A DNA stretch of 64,000 nucleotides from Actinomyces oris (GCF_006546825.1 NZ_VICC01000006.1:1-64000), one strand, 5' to 3'; shown: positions 42,097-51,516, counted from the first letter of the stretch. A program made the numbers and translations. Notes: generated by a model from the sequence alone, not told the origin.

Positions 42097-43671
42097 TCAG
42101 TTGACGTCTTCGAGCTTCTTGGTGGCTCGGAACTGCAAGGCGGCCAGGACGCCGGTGACGGCGAACAGGACCACGGAGACGGCCGAGGCGAATCCGAAGT
42201 CCGAGCCGGCACGGCCGAAGGCGATGCGGTAGACCATGGAGATGAGGATGTCGGTTCCGCCGCGTGTGTACTCCCCGGCCGGGAAGGGTCCACCCTCGGT
42301 CAGCAGCTGGATGGCATTGAAGTTGTTGAAGTTGAAGGCGAAGGTGCTCACCAGCAGAGGGGCGACGGCGACCAGGAGCAGTGGGGTGACGATGCGCCAT
42401 GTGGCCTGCATGCCACTGGCGCCGTCCATCTTGGCCGCCTCCTTGACATCGCCGGAGATGGACTGCAGAGCGCCGGTGCACACGATGAACATGTAGGGGA
42501 AGCCCATCCACGTGTTGGTGAGCAGGACGGCGATCTTGGCCATGGTCGGGTCGGACAGCCACGGGATACTGAGGTGCATCATCCGATTGATGAGGCCGAA
42601 GTCCTGGTTGTAGAAGTTCGACCACACGAGCAGCGAGATGAAGCCGGGTACGGCGTAGGGCAGCAGGAGGAAGGAGCGGTAGAGCTTCTTACCCTTGATG
42701 CGATCATCATTGAGGGTCAGCGCCAGGAAGAAACCGAGGCCGAAGGTGAGCAGCACCGAGCCCAGGGCGAAGATGATGGTCCATGCGAAGGCCTTGAGGA
42801 ACTGGGAGGCCAGGTTGCCCTCAGTGAAGAGCCGTGAGTAGTTGGCCAGTCCCACGTTCTGCTTCCAGGACTGGGCCAGGCTCTCTCCCTCGGCGTTGAC
42901 GAAGTGCTCGGACAGCCCCACCTTCTTGACCGAGTAGACGTCCCCGGTGGCGGTGTTGGTCATGGTGTCGGAGGACTTGTTGTAGACCATCCGCTTGGTT
43001 CCCTCGAAAGCGGTCCTGATGCCCTGAACCTTGACCGTGGTCTTGTCCGTGAAGGGAACCGACATGGCGCTGATGTCCTCGTAGGCGGTGTTGATCTCCC
43101 TGGGGGACAGGATCGTGTATCCCTCCGCCTTGGTCACCACGCCGTTGTCGACGGTGACGGTGCTGGCGTCGACCTTCTCCAGCTTCTTCCCGTCACTTCC
43201 CCGCAGCACCTCCTTGGTCTGCGGATTGACGAGGAACAGTGAGAAGGGGCCCTTGGTGACGTCGCCGTCGGTCGCGACAGACAGACCATAGGTGGGAGAG
43301 TCCTCCGTGCGGACCATGGAGTTGTTGGTGATGGAGGTGATGGCCTCCTCCTTGGTCCCGCGGTACCCGTCCCCGAAGTTGGTGAAAGAGGTTTGAATGG
43401 TCAGCACGATGGGGATGATGAGGAAGACGGTGAGGAAGAACGTGCCGGGGAAGAGGTACTTGGCGGGTACGAACCTCTTGGTCGAGTACAGCAGGAACAT
43501 GGCCCCCGTGGTCAGGACGACGATTCCCAGCCACAACCACATCCGATAGGCGATAAGAAGAGGGACGAGGTAGATCGCTGCGACCAGCGTGAGGGACAGC
43601 ACCATGATGCGACCGACGAGACCTCTGATGGTCGTGGTCTTCTCCCTCGGGGTGGTGGATGCGGACGTCAT
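42097..43671 (-). CDS. malF: Maltose/maltodextrin ABC permease MalF
   Basis: A 524-residue permease of the long MalF type, with about eight transmembrane helices and a large extracytoplasmic P2-like loop (about residues 100-270, including FSLFLVNPQTKEVLRG and ILSPREINTAYEDIS). This loop contacts the binding protein in E. coli. The EAA motif is VKEAAKMDGASGMQATWRIV near 415. ATG follows AAAGGACCCGC. Size and loop make maltose/maltodextrin the best substrate guess. Confidence 0.92.
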   Translation of the reverse strand: MTSASTTPREKTTTIRGLVGRIMVLSLTLVAAIYLVPLLIAYRMWLWLGIVVLTTGAMFLLYSTKRFVPAKYLFPGTFFLTVFLIIPIVLTIQTSFTNFGDGYRGTKEEAITSITNNSMVRTEDSPTYGLSVATDGDVTKGPFSLFLVNPQTKEVLRGSDGKKLEKVDASTVTVDNGVVTKAEGYTILSPREINTAYEDISAMSVPFTDKTTVKVQGIRTAFEGTKRMVYNKSSDTMTNTATGDVYSVKKVGLSEHFVNAEGESLAQSWKQNVGLANYSRLFTEGNLASQFLKAFAWTIIFALGSVLLTFGLGFFLALTLNDDRIKGKKLYRSFLLLPYAVPGFISLLVWSNFYNQDFGLINRMMHLSIPWLSDPTMAKIAVLLTNTWMGFPYMFIVCTGALQSISGDVKEAAKMDGASGMQATWRIVTPLLLVAVAPLLVSTFAFNFNNFNAIQLLTEGGPFPAGEYTRGGTDILISMVYRIAFGRAGSDFGFASAVSVVLFAVTGVLAALQFRATKKLEDVN

Positions 43672-43761
43672 TATCTGCGGGTCCTTTCCAGAAGTGGGAA
43701 AGCAGTATGAGGAATAACCGGGTGCGTGGAGAAGCGTTCCGCTCTTCGGCGTCGAGGCGGT

Positions 43762-45048
43762 TTACGAGCCCTTGATCGACGCCTTGATGGTCTGGCCGAC
43801 CCCGGTCATAGTGCTGGCGGGATCGGCACCCGCGACGATGTTGGCCTGAGCGCGTCCAAGGGGTTCCCACACTGAGGACATGGCGGGGATCGCGGGCATG
43901 GGGTCGGCCTTGGCGGAGAGCTCCGTGAAGGTGACCATGTCGGGGTGCTCCGCCTTGAGCTTGTCCGCGAGGTCCTTCTGGGCCGGGGGCAGCTCGTTGG
44001 TGGGGAACATCGATGCCGCGAAGGTCATGTCCTTGGCCGCGTCGGCCACGAAGGTCTCGGCGAAGGCCTTGTTCTTCCCGTTGGAGGCGACATAGAAGCA
44101 GTTGACTCCGACGAAGGGGCTCGCCTGACTGTTCTTGATGTCTTTGAAGCCCGGAATCCGAGTGAGCTGGTAGTCGATACCGGCCTTCTTGATGTCCGCC
44201 AGGGCCCATGGCCCCGAGATGAGGTAGGGAGCCTTACCATCGGTGAACAAGGAAATGTGGTTGGCGGCCGTGACCGACTTCCTGAGGACTCCCTGCTGGC
44301 CGAGCTGGCGGATCTTCTCCGCGGCCTTGATGGATCCCTCCTTGCCGATACCGAGGTCATTGGGATCGTAGGAGCCGTCAGGGTTCTTGCCGAACATGTA
44401 GCCGCCGGCGGCGGTGTAGATCGGCTCCATGTTGTAGGCGTCGCCCTTCTCGTCGACGACCTGCGACAGGACGAGCTCGGTTCCGGCCGCCTTGCCGGCC
44501 TCGATCATCTCCTCGATGCTGGCCGGCTGGGTCACTGAGGTCAGTGCCTTGTTGACGAACAGGCCCAGGCACTCGACGGCGTAGGGCGTTGCGTAGATCT
44601 GGCCGTCGTAGGTGACCGCCTTGAGCGCGATGTCGGAGTAGTTGGATTCGGCCTCGGGGCTCAGAACGACCGGCCGGATCGCGCTGTTCTGCACCAGGTT
44701 GCCGATCCAGTCGTGTGCGCCGAGGACGATGTCAGGGCCGTTGCCGGCCTGGTTGGCGGTGATGAAGTTGGGCTGCAAGTCATTGGCGACGGTCTGGACC
44801 GCCACCGAGATGCCCTGCTGCTTGCCCCAGGTCTTGGCGATCTCCTTGAGGGAGTCCGCCTTCTTCTGATCCGCCCAGATGACCAGATCGGTATCGGAGT
44901 CGCCTGCCGAGGCGTCAGATGCCTGTGAGGCAGCGCCGCCCGAGGCCGCCGTACCCGCAGTATTGCGCGAGCCGGAGCAGGCGGCCAACGTTGGCACGGT
45001 GGAGGCCAGAGCGGCCATCGTCAGGAAGGATCGGCGGGTGGGTGCCAC
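43762..45048 (-). CDS. malE: Maltose/maltodextrin-binding lipoprotein MalE
   Basis: A 428-residue binding protein with a twin-arginine-containing signal (APTRRSFLTMAALAS) and lipobox LAAC (lipid Cys24), then a Ser/Ala-rich linker. Mature motifs DLVIWADQKKADSLKEIAK, GNGPDIVLGAHDWIGNLVQ and ALADIKKAGIDYQLTRIPG are characteristic of MalE. The GTG at 45048 is chosen because AAGGAGA lies just upstream; an upstream in-frame start would add 18 residues. A promoter with TTGCAA repeats lies at 45103-45131. Confidence 0.92.
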   Translation of the reverse strand: MAPTRRSFLTMAALASTVPTLAACSGSRNTAGTAASGGAASQASDASAGDSDTDLVIWADQKKADSLKEIAKTWGKQQGISVAVQTVANDLQPNFITANQAGNGPDIVLGAHDWIGNLVQNSAIRPVVLSPEAESNYSDIALKAVTYDGQIYATPYAVECLGLFVNKALTSVTQPASIEEMIEAGKAAGTELVLSQVVDEKGDAYNMEPIYTAAGGYMFGKNPDGSYDPNDLGIGKEGSIKAAEKIRQLGQQGVLRKSVTAANHISLFTDGKAPYLISGPWALADIKKAGIDYQLTRIPGFKDIKNSQASPFVGVNCFYVASNGKNKAFAETFVADAAKDMTFAASMFPTNELPPAQKDLADKLKAEHPDMVTFTELSAKADPMPAIPAMSSVWEPLGRAQANIVAGADPASTMTGVGQTIKASIKGS

Positions 45049-45102
45049 AGGGATTCTCCTTCGAATCAGATCCGCAGCGAGGAGTTCCTCGCCTAGCACC
45101 AT

Positions 45103-45131
45103 AATTTAATCGGCTTATGCAAAGATTGCAA
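45103..45131 (-). promoter_or_regulatory. malE promoter with embedded operator
   Basis: On the minus strand: -35 TTGCAA (45131-45126), 17-base spacer, -10 TAAATT (45108-45103). The inverted repeat TGCAA-AGA-TTGCA (45118-45130) overlaps the -35 and spacer, and a third TGCAAG lies upstream at 45145-45150. Repeated TTGCAA-type half-sites resemble MalR operators of other actinobacteria. Confidence 0.6.
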
Positions 45132-45160
45132 GAGACTAATGAAACTTGCATCCGTGTGCC

Positions 45161-46387
45161 CTAGGCAACGGTTGTGGCCTCCAGCCACGTCGTCGTCGCC
45201 GGGGGTACGAGTAGACGCCCCTCCTCCTGGCGCAGGGGCTGGGAGGATAGGAGAACCTTGGCCTCGGCCGGCAAGGTGACGGGGGAGTCGGAAGTGTTGA
45301 CGACGACCAGGACGCCACGCACCAGGAAGGAGAGGGTCTGGGGCGGGCACCACTCCAGCCCGGTGACGAAGGCCAGGGGAGCGCAGGCCAGGTTGTACTC
45401 GTGCCGCACGTGGGCCGCGTGGCGCACGGTCGCAGTCGGAGAGCCGAACTGAGAGGACTGCACCTGCGTGTGCTCAGCCACCATGTCGGCCAGCTCCAGG
45501 GGAGCGGTTGGCTTGTCGGAGTCGGACAGGGCGATCTCATCGCCCTGACGTAGGTAGAGCGAGCCGGGCAGGGCCAGCATCATGGCCTGCAGGGCGAGCC
45601 CTCGACGCAGCCGTTCATCGCGGTTGACGGAGTACCAGCGCTGCCCGTCGCCCGGATCCAGGTGCTCGGAGAGAATGTGGGGAGGCAGGAATCGCCAGGT
45701 GGGGGGTGCCCCGAAGCGGTCGTGCTCGTCCAGCGACCGGGTCAGGTGGGACGTGAGCGACTCGGCGTTCCACCGTGTCAGTGTCAGACAGTCGTCGCGC
45801 AAGTGGTGCACCCAGTCGTCCTGGAGGTGATGACGCAGTGACTCCGGGTAGTCGGCGGTCACGTCGGCACCGATGATGCCCTCGTCGACGTACTCGGCCA
45901 GCTGGCCGTGCAGCATGGCGCAGTAGGTGCTGAGTCGATCCAGCCGGGTTCCGCTGGTGAGTTGGGGAGGCACGATCGTGCCCAGGTCGATGCCGGCCGC
46001 ACCGGCCTGCAGGTAGGCCTCCGAACGGCGCAGCAGGTCGTCAGCGGCGCCTTCGAGGCCGGTGACGAAGCCGGTGGTCTGCGTGGCGTAGGGTCCCGTG
46101 ATCGGACCCAGCGCACCGGAGATGCGCACGATGGTGCGCAGCCCCTGCTCCCCGGCCTCGTCGACGAAGCGGCGGATCGAGTCCATCTCGGTGTCGATGT
46201 CGAGCAGACTCGGACGGATGAGTACCGCGTCCATGCCCAGGTAGCGGGCGTGCTTGATGATGGGATCGGTGTGGTCCAGCTCGGCTGCTCCCAGGGCAGG
46301 TGAGGGGATCTCGTAGACCAGTGCGTGGCGCCACCACTCTTCCGGACCGTCGTAGGGTCGGTGAACGAGGGTTGTGGTGGTGGTCAC
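45161..46387 (-). CDS. GH13-fold protein lacking catalytic residues
   Basis: A 408-residue relative of GH13 alpha-glucosidases: it starts WWRHALVYEIPSPALG, has IIKHARYLGMDAVLIRPS, and ends with ALPGSLYLRQGDEIALSD and a beta-sandwich. The catalytic signatures are gone: region I DlVxNH reads IVRISGALG, region II GFRxD reads AGIDLGT (nucleophile Asp replaced by Gly), region III Glu is Asp in IIGADVT, and region IV NHD reads PPH. The GTG at 46387 is chosen for the strong AAGGGAG before it; the frame extends to 46546. Probably a non-catalytic sugar-binding or regulatory relative linked to the maltose importer, or decaying. Confidence 0.75.
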   Translation of the reverse strand: MTTTTTLVHRPYDGPEEWWRHALVYEIPSPALGAAELDHTDPIIKHARYLGMDAVLIRPSLLDIDTEMDSIRRFVDEAGEQGLRTIVRISGALGPITGPYATQTTGFVTGLEGAADDLLRRSEAYLQAGAAGIDLGTIVPPQLTSGTRLDRLSTYCAMLHGQLAEYVDEGIIGADVTADYPESLRHHLQDDWVHHLRDDCLTLTRWNAESLTSHLTRSLDEHDRFGAPPTWRFLPPHILSEHLDPGDGQRWYSVNRDERLRRGLALQAMMLALPGSLYLRQGDEIALSDSDKPTAPLELADMVAEHTQVQSSQFGSPTATVRHAAHVRHEYNLACAPLAFVTGLEWCPPQTLSFLVRGVLVVVNTSDSPVTLPAEAKVLLSSQPLRQEEGRLLVPPATTTWLEATTVA

Positions 46388-46564
46388 GGCAGGTGTCTCC
46401 CTTCCACCGGGTGTGCGCCCGGGGACTTGACGTCCAAGAAGTGATTCATCGATGTGAGGAGGGTGCGTGGTGACCACAAGCTGGAGGGATCGGGTACCGG
46501 TGCTCCCCTGGGATGGTGTCGGAGGTGTCGGAATGGTGACGACCATCGTAACCCGCTTCTGCGC

Positions 46565-46570
46565 TACCTT
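46565..46570 (+). promoter_or_regulatory. -10-like TACCTT for leaderless dgt
   Basis: TACCTT is followed after six bases by the ATG at 46577, with no Shine-Dalgarno. Confidence 0.4.
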
Positions 46571-46576
46571 GTGACT

Positions 46577-47896
46577 ATGTCAGCGCAGAAATCTGGATCC
46601 GAACCTGTGCGTATCGACGGACGAGACGCCCTTGACCTGTCCGGGTACCGGGTGCAGGACGTGGAGCGCTTCGTTCACGAGCAGGCGAAGAATCCCCAGC
46701 GCACCCCTTTCGAACGCGACCGGGCCCGGGTCCTGCACTCCTCGGCGCTGCGGCGCCTGGGGGCCAAGACCCAGGTGCTGGGGCCCGCTGCTGACGACTT
46801 CGTGCGCACCCGGCTCACCCACTCCCTGGAAGTGGCGCAGGTGGGGCGCGCCCTGGGGCAGGCGCTGGGATGCGACCCCGACGTCGTCGACACCGCCTGC
46901 CTGTCCCATGACCTGGGCCACCCTCCCTACGGGCACAACGGTGAGAAGGCGCTCGACGTCGTGGCCCGCCAGATCGGGGGCTTCGAGGGTAATGCCCAGA
47001 CCTTCCGGATCCTCACCCGGCTGGAGCCCAAGACCCTTGATGCGGCCGGGAGGCCGGTCGGCGTCAACCTGACGCGGGCCAGCCTCGATGCCGTCGCGAA
47101 GTACCCGTGGCTCAAGGGGAGGGGGCCGGGAGGACCGAGCGGGCGCAGTGCGCGCAAGTACTCCGCCTACGACGACGACGCCGAGATCTTCGCCTGGATG
47201 CGTCAGGGGGCCCCGGAGGGCAGGCGCTGCATCGAGGCACAGATCATGGACCTGTCCGACGACGTCGGCTACTCCGTCCACGACGTCGAGGACGCGATCG
47301 CCCTGGGGCGCCTGGACCCGGCCTGCCTGACCGACCCCAAGGAGGTCGATGAGCTGCTCGAGGCCACCCGGGCCTGGTACGGCACCGACCTGAGCGCCGA
47401 CGCCCTTGGGGCGGCTTTCGACAGGCTGGCCGGCCGGCCCTACTGGATCCGCTCCTACAACGGCTCGGTGGCCGACGCCGCGCACTTGAAGAACCTCACC
47501 AGCGAGATCATCGGACGCTTCGTCTCCGCGGTCGCCTCCGCCACCCGCCAGACCTACGGCGACGGGCCCCTGACTCGCTACGAGGCCGAGCTCGTCATCC
47601 CCGAGGAGACGGCCGCGGAGATCCTCCTGCTCAAGGGCATCGCCGTGCGCTACGTCATGGAGCCGAGGGAGCACGAGCCGGTTTACCTGCGCCAGCGCAC
47701 TCTCATCTTCGACCTCGCCGACGTCCTCATGACCGGCGGCGGGAAGGGAATCGACCCGGTTCTGCTCGATGTCTGGCACCGGGCTGAGAACGACGATGCG
47801 CGCCTGCGGGTGGTGGTCGACCAGATCGCCTCCCTGACGGACACCTCCGCGCGGGCCTGGCACGCCCGGCTGTGCGGCATGTTCTCCGAGGTCTAG
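46577..47896 (+). CDS. dgt: Deoxyguanosinetriphosphate triphosphohydrolase-like protein
   Basis: A 439-residue HD-domain dNTPase that splits dGTP/dNTPs into nucleoside and triphosphate. Seen: FERDRARVLHSSALRRLGAK, TQVLGP, RTRLTHSLEVAQVGRAL with the first metal His, and the HD motif LSHDLGHPPYGHNGEKAL (~residue 112). Later IMDLSDDVGYSVHDVEDAI completes the metal site. It directly precedes dnaG (68 bases), the usual actinobacterial order (Rv2344c-dnaG). Confidence 0.93.
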   Translation: MSAQKSGSEPVRIDGRDALDLSGYRVQDVERFVHEQAKNPQRTPFERDRARVLHSSALRRLGAKTQVLGPAADDFVRTRLTHSLEVAQVGRALGQALGCDPDVVDTACLSHDLGHPPYGHNGEKALDVVARQIGGFEGNAQTFRILTRLEPKTLDAAGRPVGVNLTRASLDAVAKYPWLKGRGPGGPSGRSARKYSAYDDDAEIFAWMRQGAPEGRRCIEAQIMDLSDDVGYSVHDVEDAIALGRLDPACLTDPKEVDELLEATRAWYGTDLSADALGAAFDRLAGRPYWIRSYNGSVADAAHLKNLTSEIIGRFVSAVASATRQTYGDGPLTRYEAELVIPEETAAEILLLKGIAVRYVMEPREHEPVYLRQRTLIFDLADVLMTGGGKGIDPVLLDVWHRAENDDARLRVVVDQIASLTDTSARAWHARLCGMFSEV

Positions 47897-47952
47897 CGGT
47901 ACTGGTCGGGGAGCCCCTTCAAGCCCTGGCGCAGGATGTCGGTGCCCTCGCC

Positions 47953-47958
47953 TACGAT
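47953..47958 (+). promoter_or_regulatory. -10-like TACGAT for leaderless dnaG
   Basis: TACGAT is followed after six bases by the GTG at 47965; no Shine-Dalgarno. Confidence 0.4.
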
Positions 47959-47964
47959 GGCCCT

Positions 47965-49980
47965 GTGGCGGGACTGATTAGGCGTGAGGACATCGAGGCG
48001 GTGCGCGAGCGCGCCAGGCTTGAGGACGTCGTCAGTGAGCACGTGACCCTCAAGAGCGCCGGCGTCGGCTCGCTCAAGGGGCTGTGCCCCTTTCACGACG
48101 AACGCACTCCCTCCTTCCACGTCCGCCCCCAGCTCGGTTACTGGCACTGCTTCGGCTGCGGTGAGGGCGGTGACGTCATCACCTTCATCGAGAAGATCCA
48201 CCACCTCGGATTCGCCGAGGCCGTCGAGTACCTCGCTGACCGCACCGGGGTCCAGCTGCGCTACGAGGAGGGCGGCGCGGTGCGGCGCGGGGTCGAGCCG
48301 GGCACTCGGCAGCGCCTTATGGACGCCAACCGCCTGGCCGAGGCCTGGTTCCGCGAGCAGCTCGCCACCCCGGAGGCACAGCCAGGGCGGGACTTCCTCA
48401 CGTCCCGGGGCTTCGACCGCCATGCCGCCGCGCACTTCGGCGTCGGCTACGCGCCCGCCGGATGGGACAACCTCGCCCGCTACCTGCGCAGCTCCGGCTA
48501 CACCGAGGCCGAGCTGGTCGACTCCGGCCTGTGCAGCCGAGGCGGGCAGGACGGGCGCCGCGTCTACGACCGCTTCCGCGGCCGCCTCATCTGGCCCATC
48601 CGGGACGTCACCGGAGCCACCGTCGGCTTCGGGGCGCGCAAGCTCTTGGAGGAGGACCAAGGCCCCAAGTACCTCAACACCCCCGAGACCCCCGTCTTCC
48701 ACAAGAGCCAGGTCCTCTACGGGCTGGACCTGGCCAAGCGGGAGGTTGCCCGCTCCCACCGGATCGTCGTCGTCGAGGGCTACACCGACGTCATGGCCGC
48801 ACACCTGTCCGGGGTGACCACCGCCGTGGCCACGTGCGGGACCGCCTTCGGTGCGGACCACGTGCGGGTCGTGCGCCGCCTGCTAGGGGATGTGGACGAC
48901 CCGGCAGCGGGGGTGGTCACCGGTCAGGGGCGCGAGGCCCGTGGCGGCGAGGTCATCTTCACCTTCGATGGTGACGCGGCCGGTCAGAAGGCCGCGCTGC
49001 GTGCATACGCCGAGGACCAGCGCTTCGCCACCCAGACCTTCGTGGCCGTCGACCCCGGCGGCCTGGACCCCTGCGACCTGCGCATGAAGGAGGGGGATTC
49101 GGGCATCCCGCGCCTGCTGTCCCGACGGGTGCCGCTGTTCGAGTTCGTCATCCGCACCTCCCTGTCCCACCTGGACCTGGACACCTCCGAAGGCCGCGTC
49201 CGGGGGCTGCGCTCGGCGGCGCCGGTGGTGGCCGGGATCCGGGACCGGGCGCTCAAGCGCGAGTACACCCGGCGCCTGGCCGGATGGCTGGGCCTGCCCG
49301 ATGCCGAGGTCCACGCCGCAGTCCAGGCCGCAAGCAGGCGAGGGGCCCAGCCCAGCACGGCGCGGGGCGGCCAGTGGCCCGCCGATGAGACTGCCGGTCC
49401 CGATGCTGCCGCCCCCATGCGGGGGCTGCCGCCGGTGACCGACCCTGTTGAGCAGCTCGAGCGTGAGGCCCTGGCCGTCATCATCCAGTTCCCGGTGGCG
49501 GCCCACCAAGCCGGCGCAGACGAGCTGGGGGCCGACTCCTTCGGCCAGCTCACCCACCGGGCCGTCTACGAGGCCGTCGCCGCCGCCGGAGGCACTGGGG
49601 AGGTGCCGGGGCTGGTCCAGCAGGCAGTGGCCGCGGGCATGGGGGAGCAGGAGGCGCAGCGCCGGGCCACGCTGCGTTGGCTCCAGCAGGTGCGCGACGG
49701 CGCCATCGGCCTGGTCGAGGCCGCCATCACCGAACTCGCCGTGGCACCGCTGCCCCTGCCCACGATCCGGGGACGGGGCACCGAGGTGGACGCCTCCGGT
49801 CTGGAGCGCTACGCCAAGGGCGTGCTCGACTCCCTGGCCGTCATGGGCATCAACCGCCGGCTGGTCGAGATGCGCTCACGCCACCGGCGGATGTCACCGC
49901 AGGAGGAGGGCTACCGCGAGCTGTTCTCACAGATCGCCGCCCTCGAGCAGCGCCGCATGCAGATCAGGCAGGGGACCTGA
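47965..49980 (+). CDS. dnaG: DNA primase DnaG
   Basis: A 671-residue primase. Seen: N-terminal zinc-binding domain with CPFHDERTPSF and HCFGCGEGGD; catalytic core with FGVGYAPAGWDNLARYLR, GFGARKLLEEDQGPKYLNTP; Toprim motifs VVVEGYTDVMAAH (Glu) and FTFDGDAAGQKA (DxD type); C-terminal helicase-interaction domain from ~480. An extra ~16 residues (DPAAGVVTGQGREAR) lie inside the Toprim fold between RRLLGDV and GGEVIFTFDGD. GTG at 47965 begins MAGLIRREDIEAVRERA, the conserved N-terminus; the frame extends upstream into dgt. Confidence 0.95.
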   Translation: MAGLIRREDIEAVRERARLEDVVSEHVTLKSAGVGSLKGLCPFHDERTPSFHVRPQLGYWHCFGCGEGGDVITFIEKIHHLGFAEAVEYLADRTGVQLRYEEGGAVRRGVEPGTRQRLMDANRLAEAWFREQLATPEAQPGRDFLTSRGFDRHAAAHFGVGYAPAGWDNLARYLRSSGYTEAELVDSGLCSRGGQDGRRVYDRFRGRLIWPIRDVTGATVGFGARKLLEEDQGPKYLNTPETPVFHKSQVLYGLDLAKREVARSHRIVVVEGYTDVMAAHLSGVTTAVATCGTAFGADHVRVVRRLLGDVDDPAAGVVTGQGREARGGEVIFTFDGDAAGQKAALRAYAEDQRFATQTFVAVDPGGLDPCDLRMKEGDSGIPRLLSRRVPLFEFVIRTSLSHLDLDTSEGRVRGLRSAAPVVAGIRDRALKREYTRRLAGWLGLPDAEVHAAVQAASRRGAQPSTARGGQWPADETAGPDAAAPMRGLPPVTDPVEQLEREALAVIIQFPVAAHQAGADELGADSFGQLTHRAVYEAVAAAGGTGEVPGLVQQAVAAGMGEQEAQRRATLRWLQQVRDGAIGLVEAAITELAVAPLPLPTIRGRGTEVDASGLERYAKGVLDSLAVMGINRRLVEMRSRHRRMSPQEEGYRELFSQIAALEQRRMQIRQGT

Positions 49981-50017
49981 GACCAGGCGGCGGCCCACGT
50001 CGGCGAGCAGGTGCAGG

Positions 50018-50023
50018 TAGCCT
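50018..50023 (+). promoter_or_regulatory. -10-like TAGCCT before the dnaG-linked gene
   Basis: TAGCCT is seven bases before the ATG at 50031, with no Shine-Dalgarno. Confidence 0.38.
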
Positions 50024-50030
50024 GGCGGTC

Positions 50031-50597
50031 ATGCCGATCCTGCGCCGTCGTCAAGGCACATCCACCCGCTCCACCGCCACGCTTCCGCTGGAGATGCGCG
50101 AACAGCTGCGCGAGCCCGCCCTGGGGGCCGTTCCCCTGGACGCGGAGGGCTCGACATGGGCGGTGGCCACGGCAAGCTCCCTGGTGGTCTTCAACGGGCG
50201 CAGCGGGCCCGAGACCCACCCCTGGGACGAGGTGGAGCAGGGGAGCTGGGACGGCCAGGACCGCGTCTTCACCCTGAGGTGGACGCAGCAGAATCGCGAG
50301 GACCTTGCCTTGAAGGTCCCGGCCGGAGTCCGCAACGGCGATGCCTACGCCTCAGCGGACGTGGCCCCCTTCGCCAAGGCCCTGCGCCAACGGGTCGAGG
50401 CCGCCATCATCCACAGCGCCGTGGCCACACTCCCCAGCGGCGCCACGGCCACGGCCAGCGTGCGTCGGGGCAGTGATGGCGAGCTCTACTCCGTCACCCG
50501 GCCACTGATCTCACAGGTCGACGAGGCGGAGGATCGCCGCACGCTTCGAGAGCTGGAAAACCGCGTCCGTGAGGGTGTGGGCCTGCCCACACGGTAG
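50031..50597 (+). CDS. Conserved actinobacterial protein downstream of dnaG
   Basis: A 188-residue soluble protein beginning with a basic patch (MPILRRRQ). It has a beta-rich middle (GAVPLDAEGSTWAVATASSL, THPWDEVEQGSWDG, FTLRWTQ) resembling a PH-like/small beta-barrel fold and a helical C-terminus ending RRTLRELENRVREGVGL. No catalytic motif. Homologous proteins are commonly found between dnaG and tRNA-Asn in Actinobacteria; function unknown. Confidence 0.8.
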   Translation: MPILRRRQGTSTRSTATLPLEMREQLREPALGAVPLDAEGSTWAVATASSLVVFNGRSGPETHPWDEVEQGSWDGQDRVFTLRWTQQNREDLALKVPAGVRNGDAYASADVAPFAKALRQRVEAAIIHSAVATLPSGATATASVRRGSDGELYSVTRPLISQVDEAEDRRTLRELENRVREGVGLPTR

Positions 50598-50687
50598 GAT
50601 GTCCTTGCAATATCAGCGTTTCCTGTGCTTCACCGGATTCGACGTCGCCGCGGGATGTTGCTAAAGTTCACTGCGCGTCAAACGCAT

Positions 50688-50762
<75 letters not shown>

Positions 50763-50927
50763 CCAGGGGAGTCCTCGGTCGATCAGGCCGGGGACTCTTC
50801 CTTTTTCACGTACTCGGCCCTGGGGCCAGGTGGCCTGTTCTCGATGGTGCCGGTGCGGTGTGCGAGCAGCAGATCACGAGATGGGTCGAACATGACCGCG
50901 TCGCTGCGGTCATGGGAGGATGCCGCC

Positions 50928-51419
50928 ATGGCATACCGCGACATCCGCATCATCGGCGACCCGATCCTGCGCACCGAGTGCGACTGGATCACTGACATCG
51001 ACGACTCCGTCAAGGCCCTGGTTGAGGACCTGCTCGAGACGGTCGATGAGGACGGCCGGGCCGGCCTGGCCGCCAATCAGATCGGGATCGGTCTGCGCGC
51101 CTTCTCCTGGAACATCGACGGTGAGATCGGCTACATCCTCAACCCCAAGATCGTCGAGGTCTCCAAGGACGAGTACCAGGACGGGGACGAGGGCTGCCTG
51201 TCAGTGCCGGGTCTGTGGTTCCCCACGGAGCGGGCCTGGTACGCCCGTGCTGAGGGAGTGGACCTGGACGGCAAGGAGGTCGTCGTCGAGGGGGAGGAGC
51301 TCATGGCCCGCTGCATCCAGCACGAGTGCGACCACCTGGAGGGCCACCTCTACCTCGACCGCCTCGACCGCAAGAACCGGGCCAAGGCGATGAAGGAGCT
51401 GCGAGCGCAGGGACTGTAA
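50928..51419 (+). CDS. def: Peptide deformylase
   Basis: A 163-residue metalloenzyme removing N-formyl groups from nascent proteins. All three motifs are visible: [10 protein letters not shown] (motif 1 with Asn in place of the second x, ~residue 44), [11 protein letters not shown] (motif 2 with the metal Cys, ~88) and [11 protein letters not shown] (motif 3 with the two His and catalytic Glu, ~130). ATG at 50928 follows GGGAGGATGCC; the frame is open upstream across the tRNA but that is not coding. Confidence 0.95.
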   Translation: MAYRDIRIIGDPILRTECDWITDIDDSVKALVEDLLETVDEDGRAGLAANQIGIGLRAFSWNIDGEIGYILNPKIVEVSKDEYQDGDEGCLSVPGLWFPTERAWYARAEGVDLDGKEVVVEGEELMARCIQHECDHLEGHLYLDRLDRKNRAKAMKELRAQGL

Positions 51420-51436
51420 CGTCCCCAGGACGCAAA

Positions 51437-51478
51437 CCGGGTGGGGCAACAGGTTGCGAGACCTGTTGCCCCACCCGG
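51437..51478. terminator. Bidirectional terminator between def and DUF3145
   Basis: A perfect 18-base stem (51437-51454 with 51461-51478) around a six-base loop TGCGAG, flanked by AAA and CTTT. It sits between convergent genes and should end both. Confidence 0.85.
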
Positions 51479-51516
51479 CTTTCAGCAGGCGATGAGGCGT
51501 CCTGTGCTCGGCGTTC

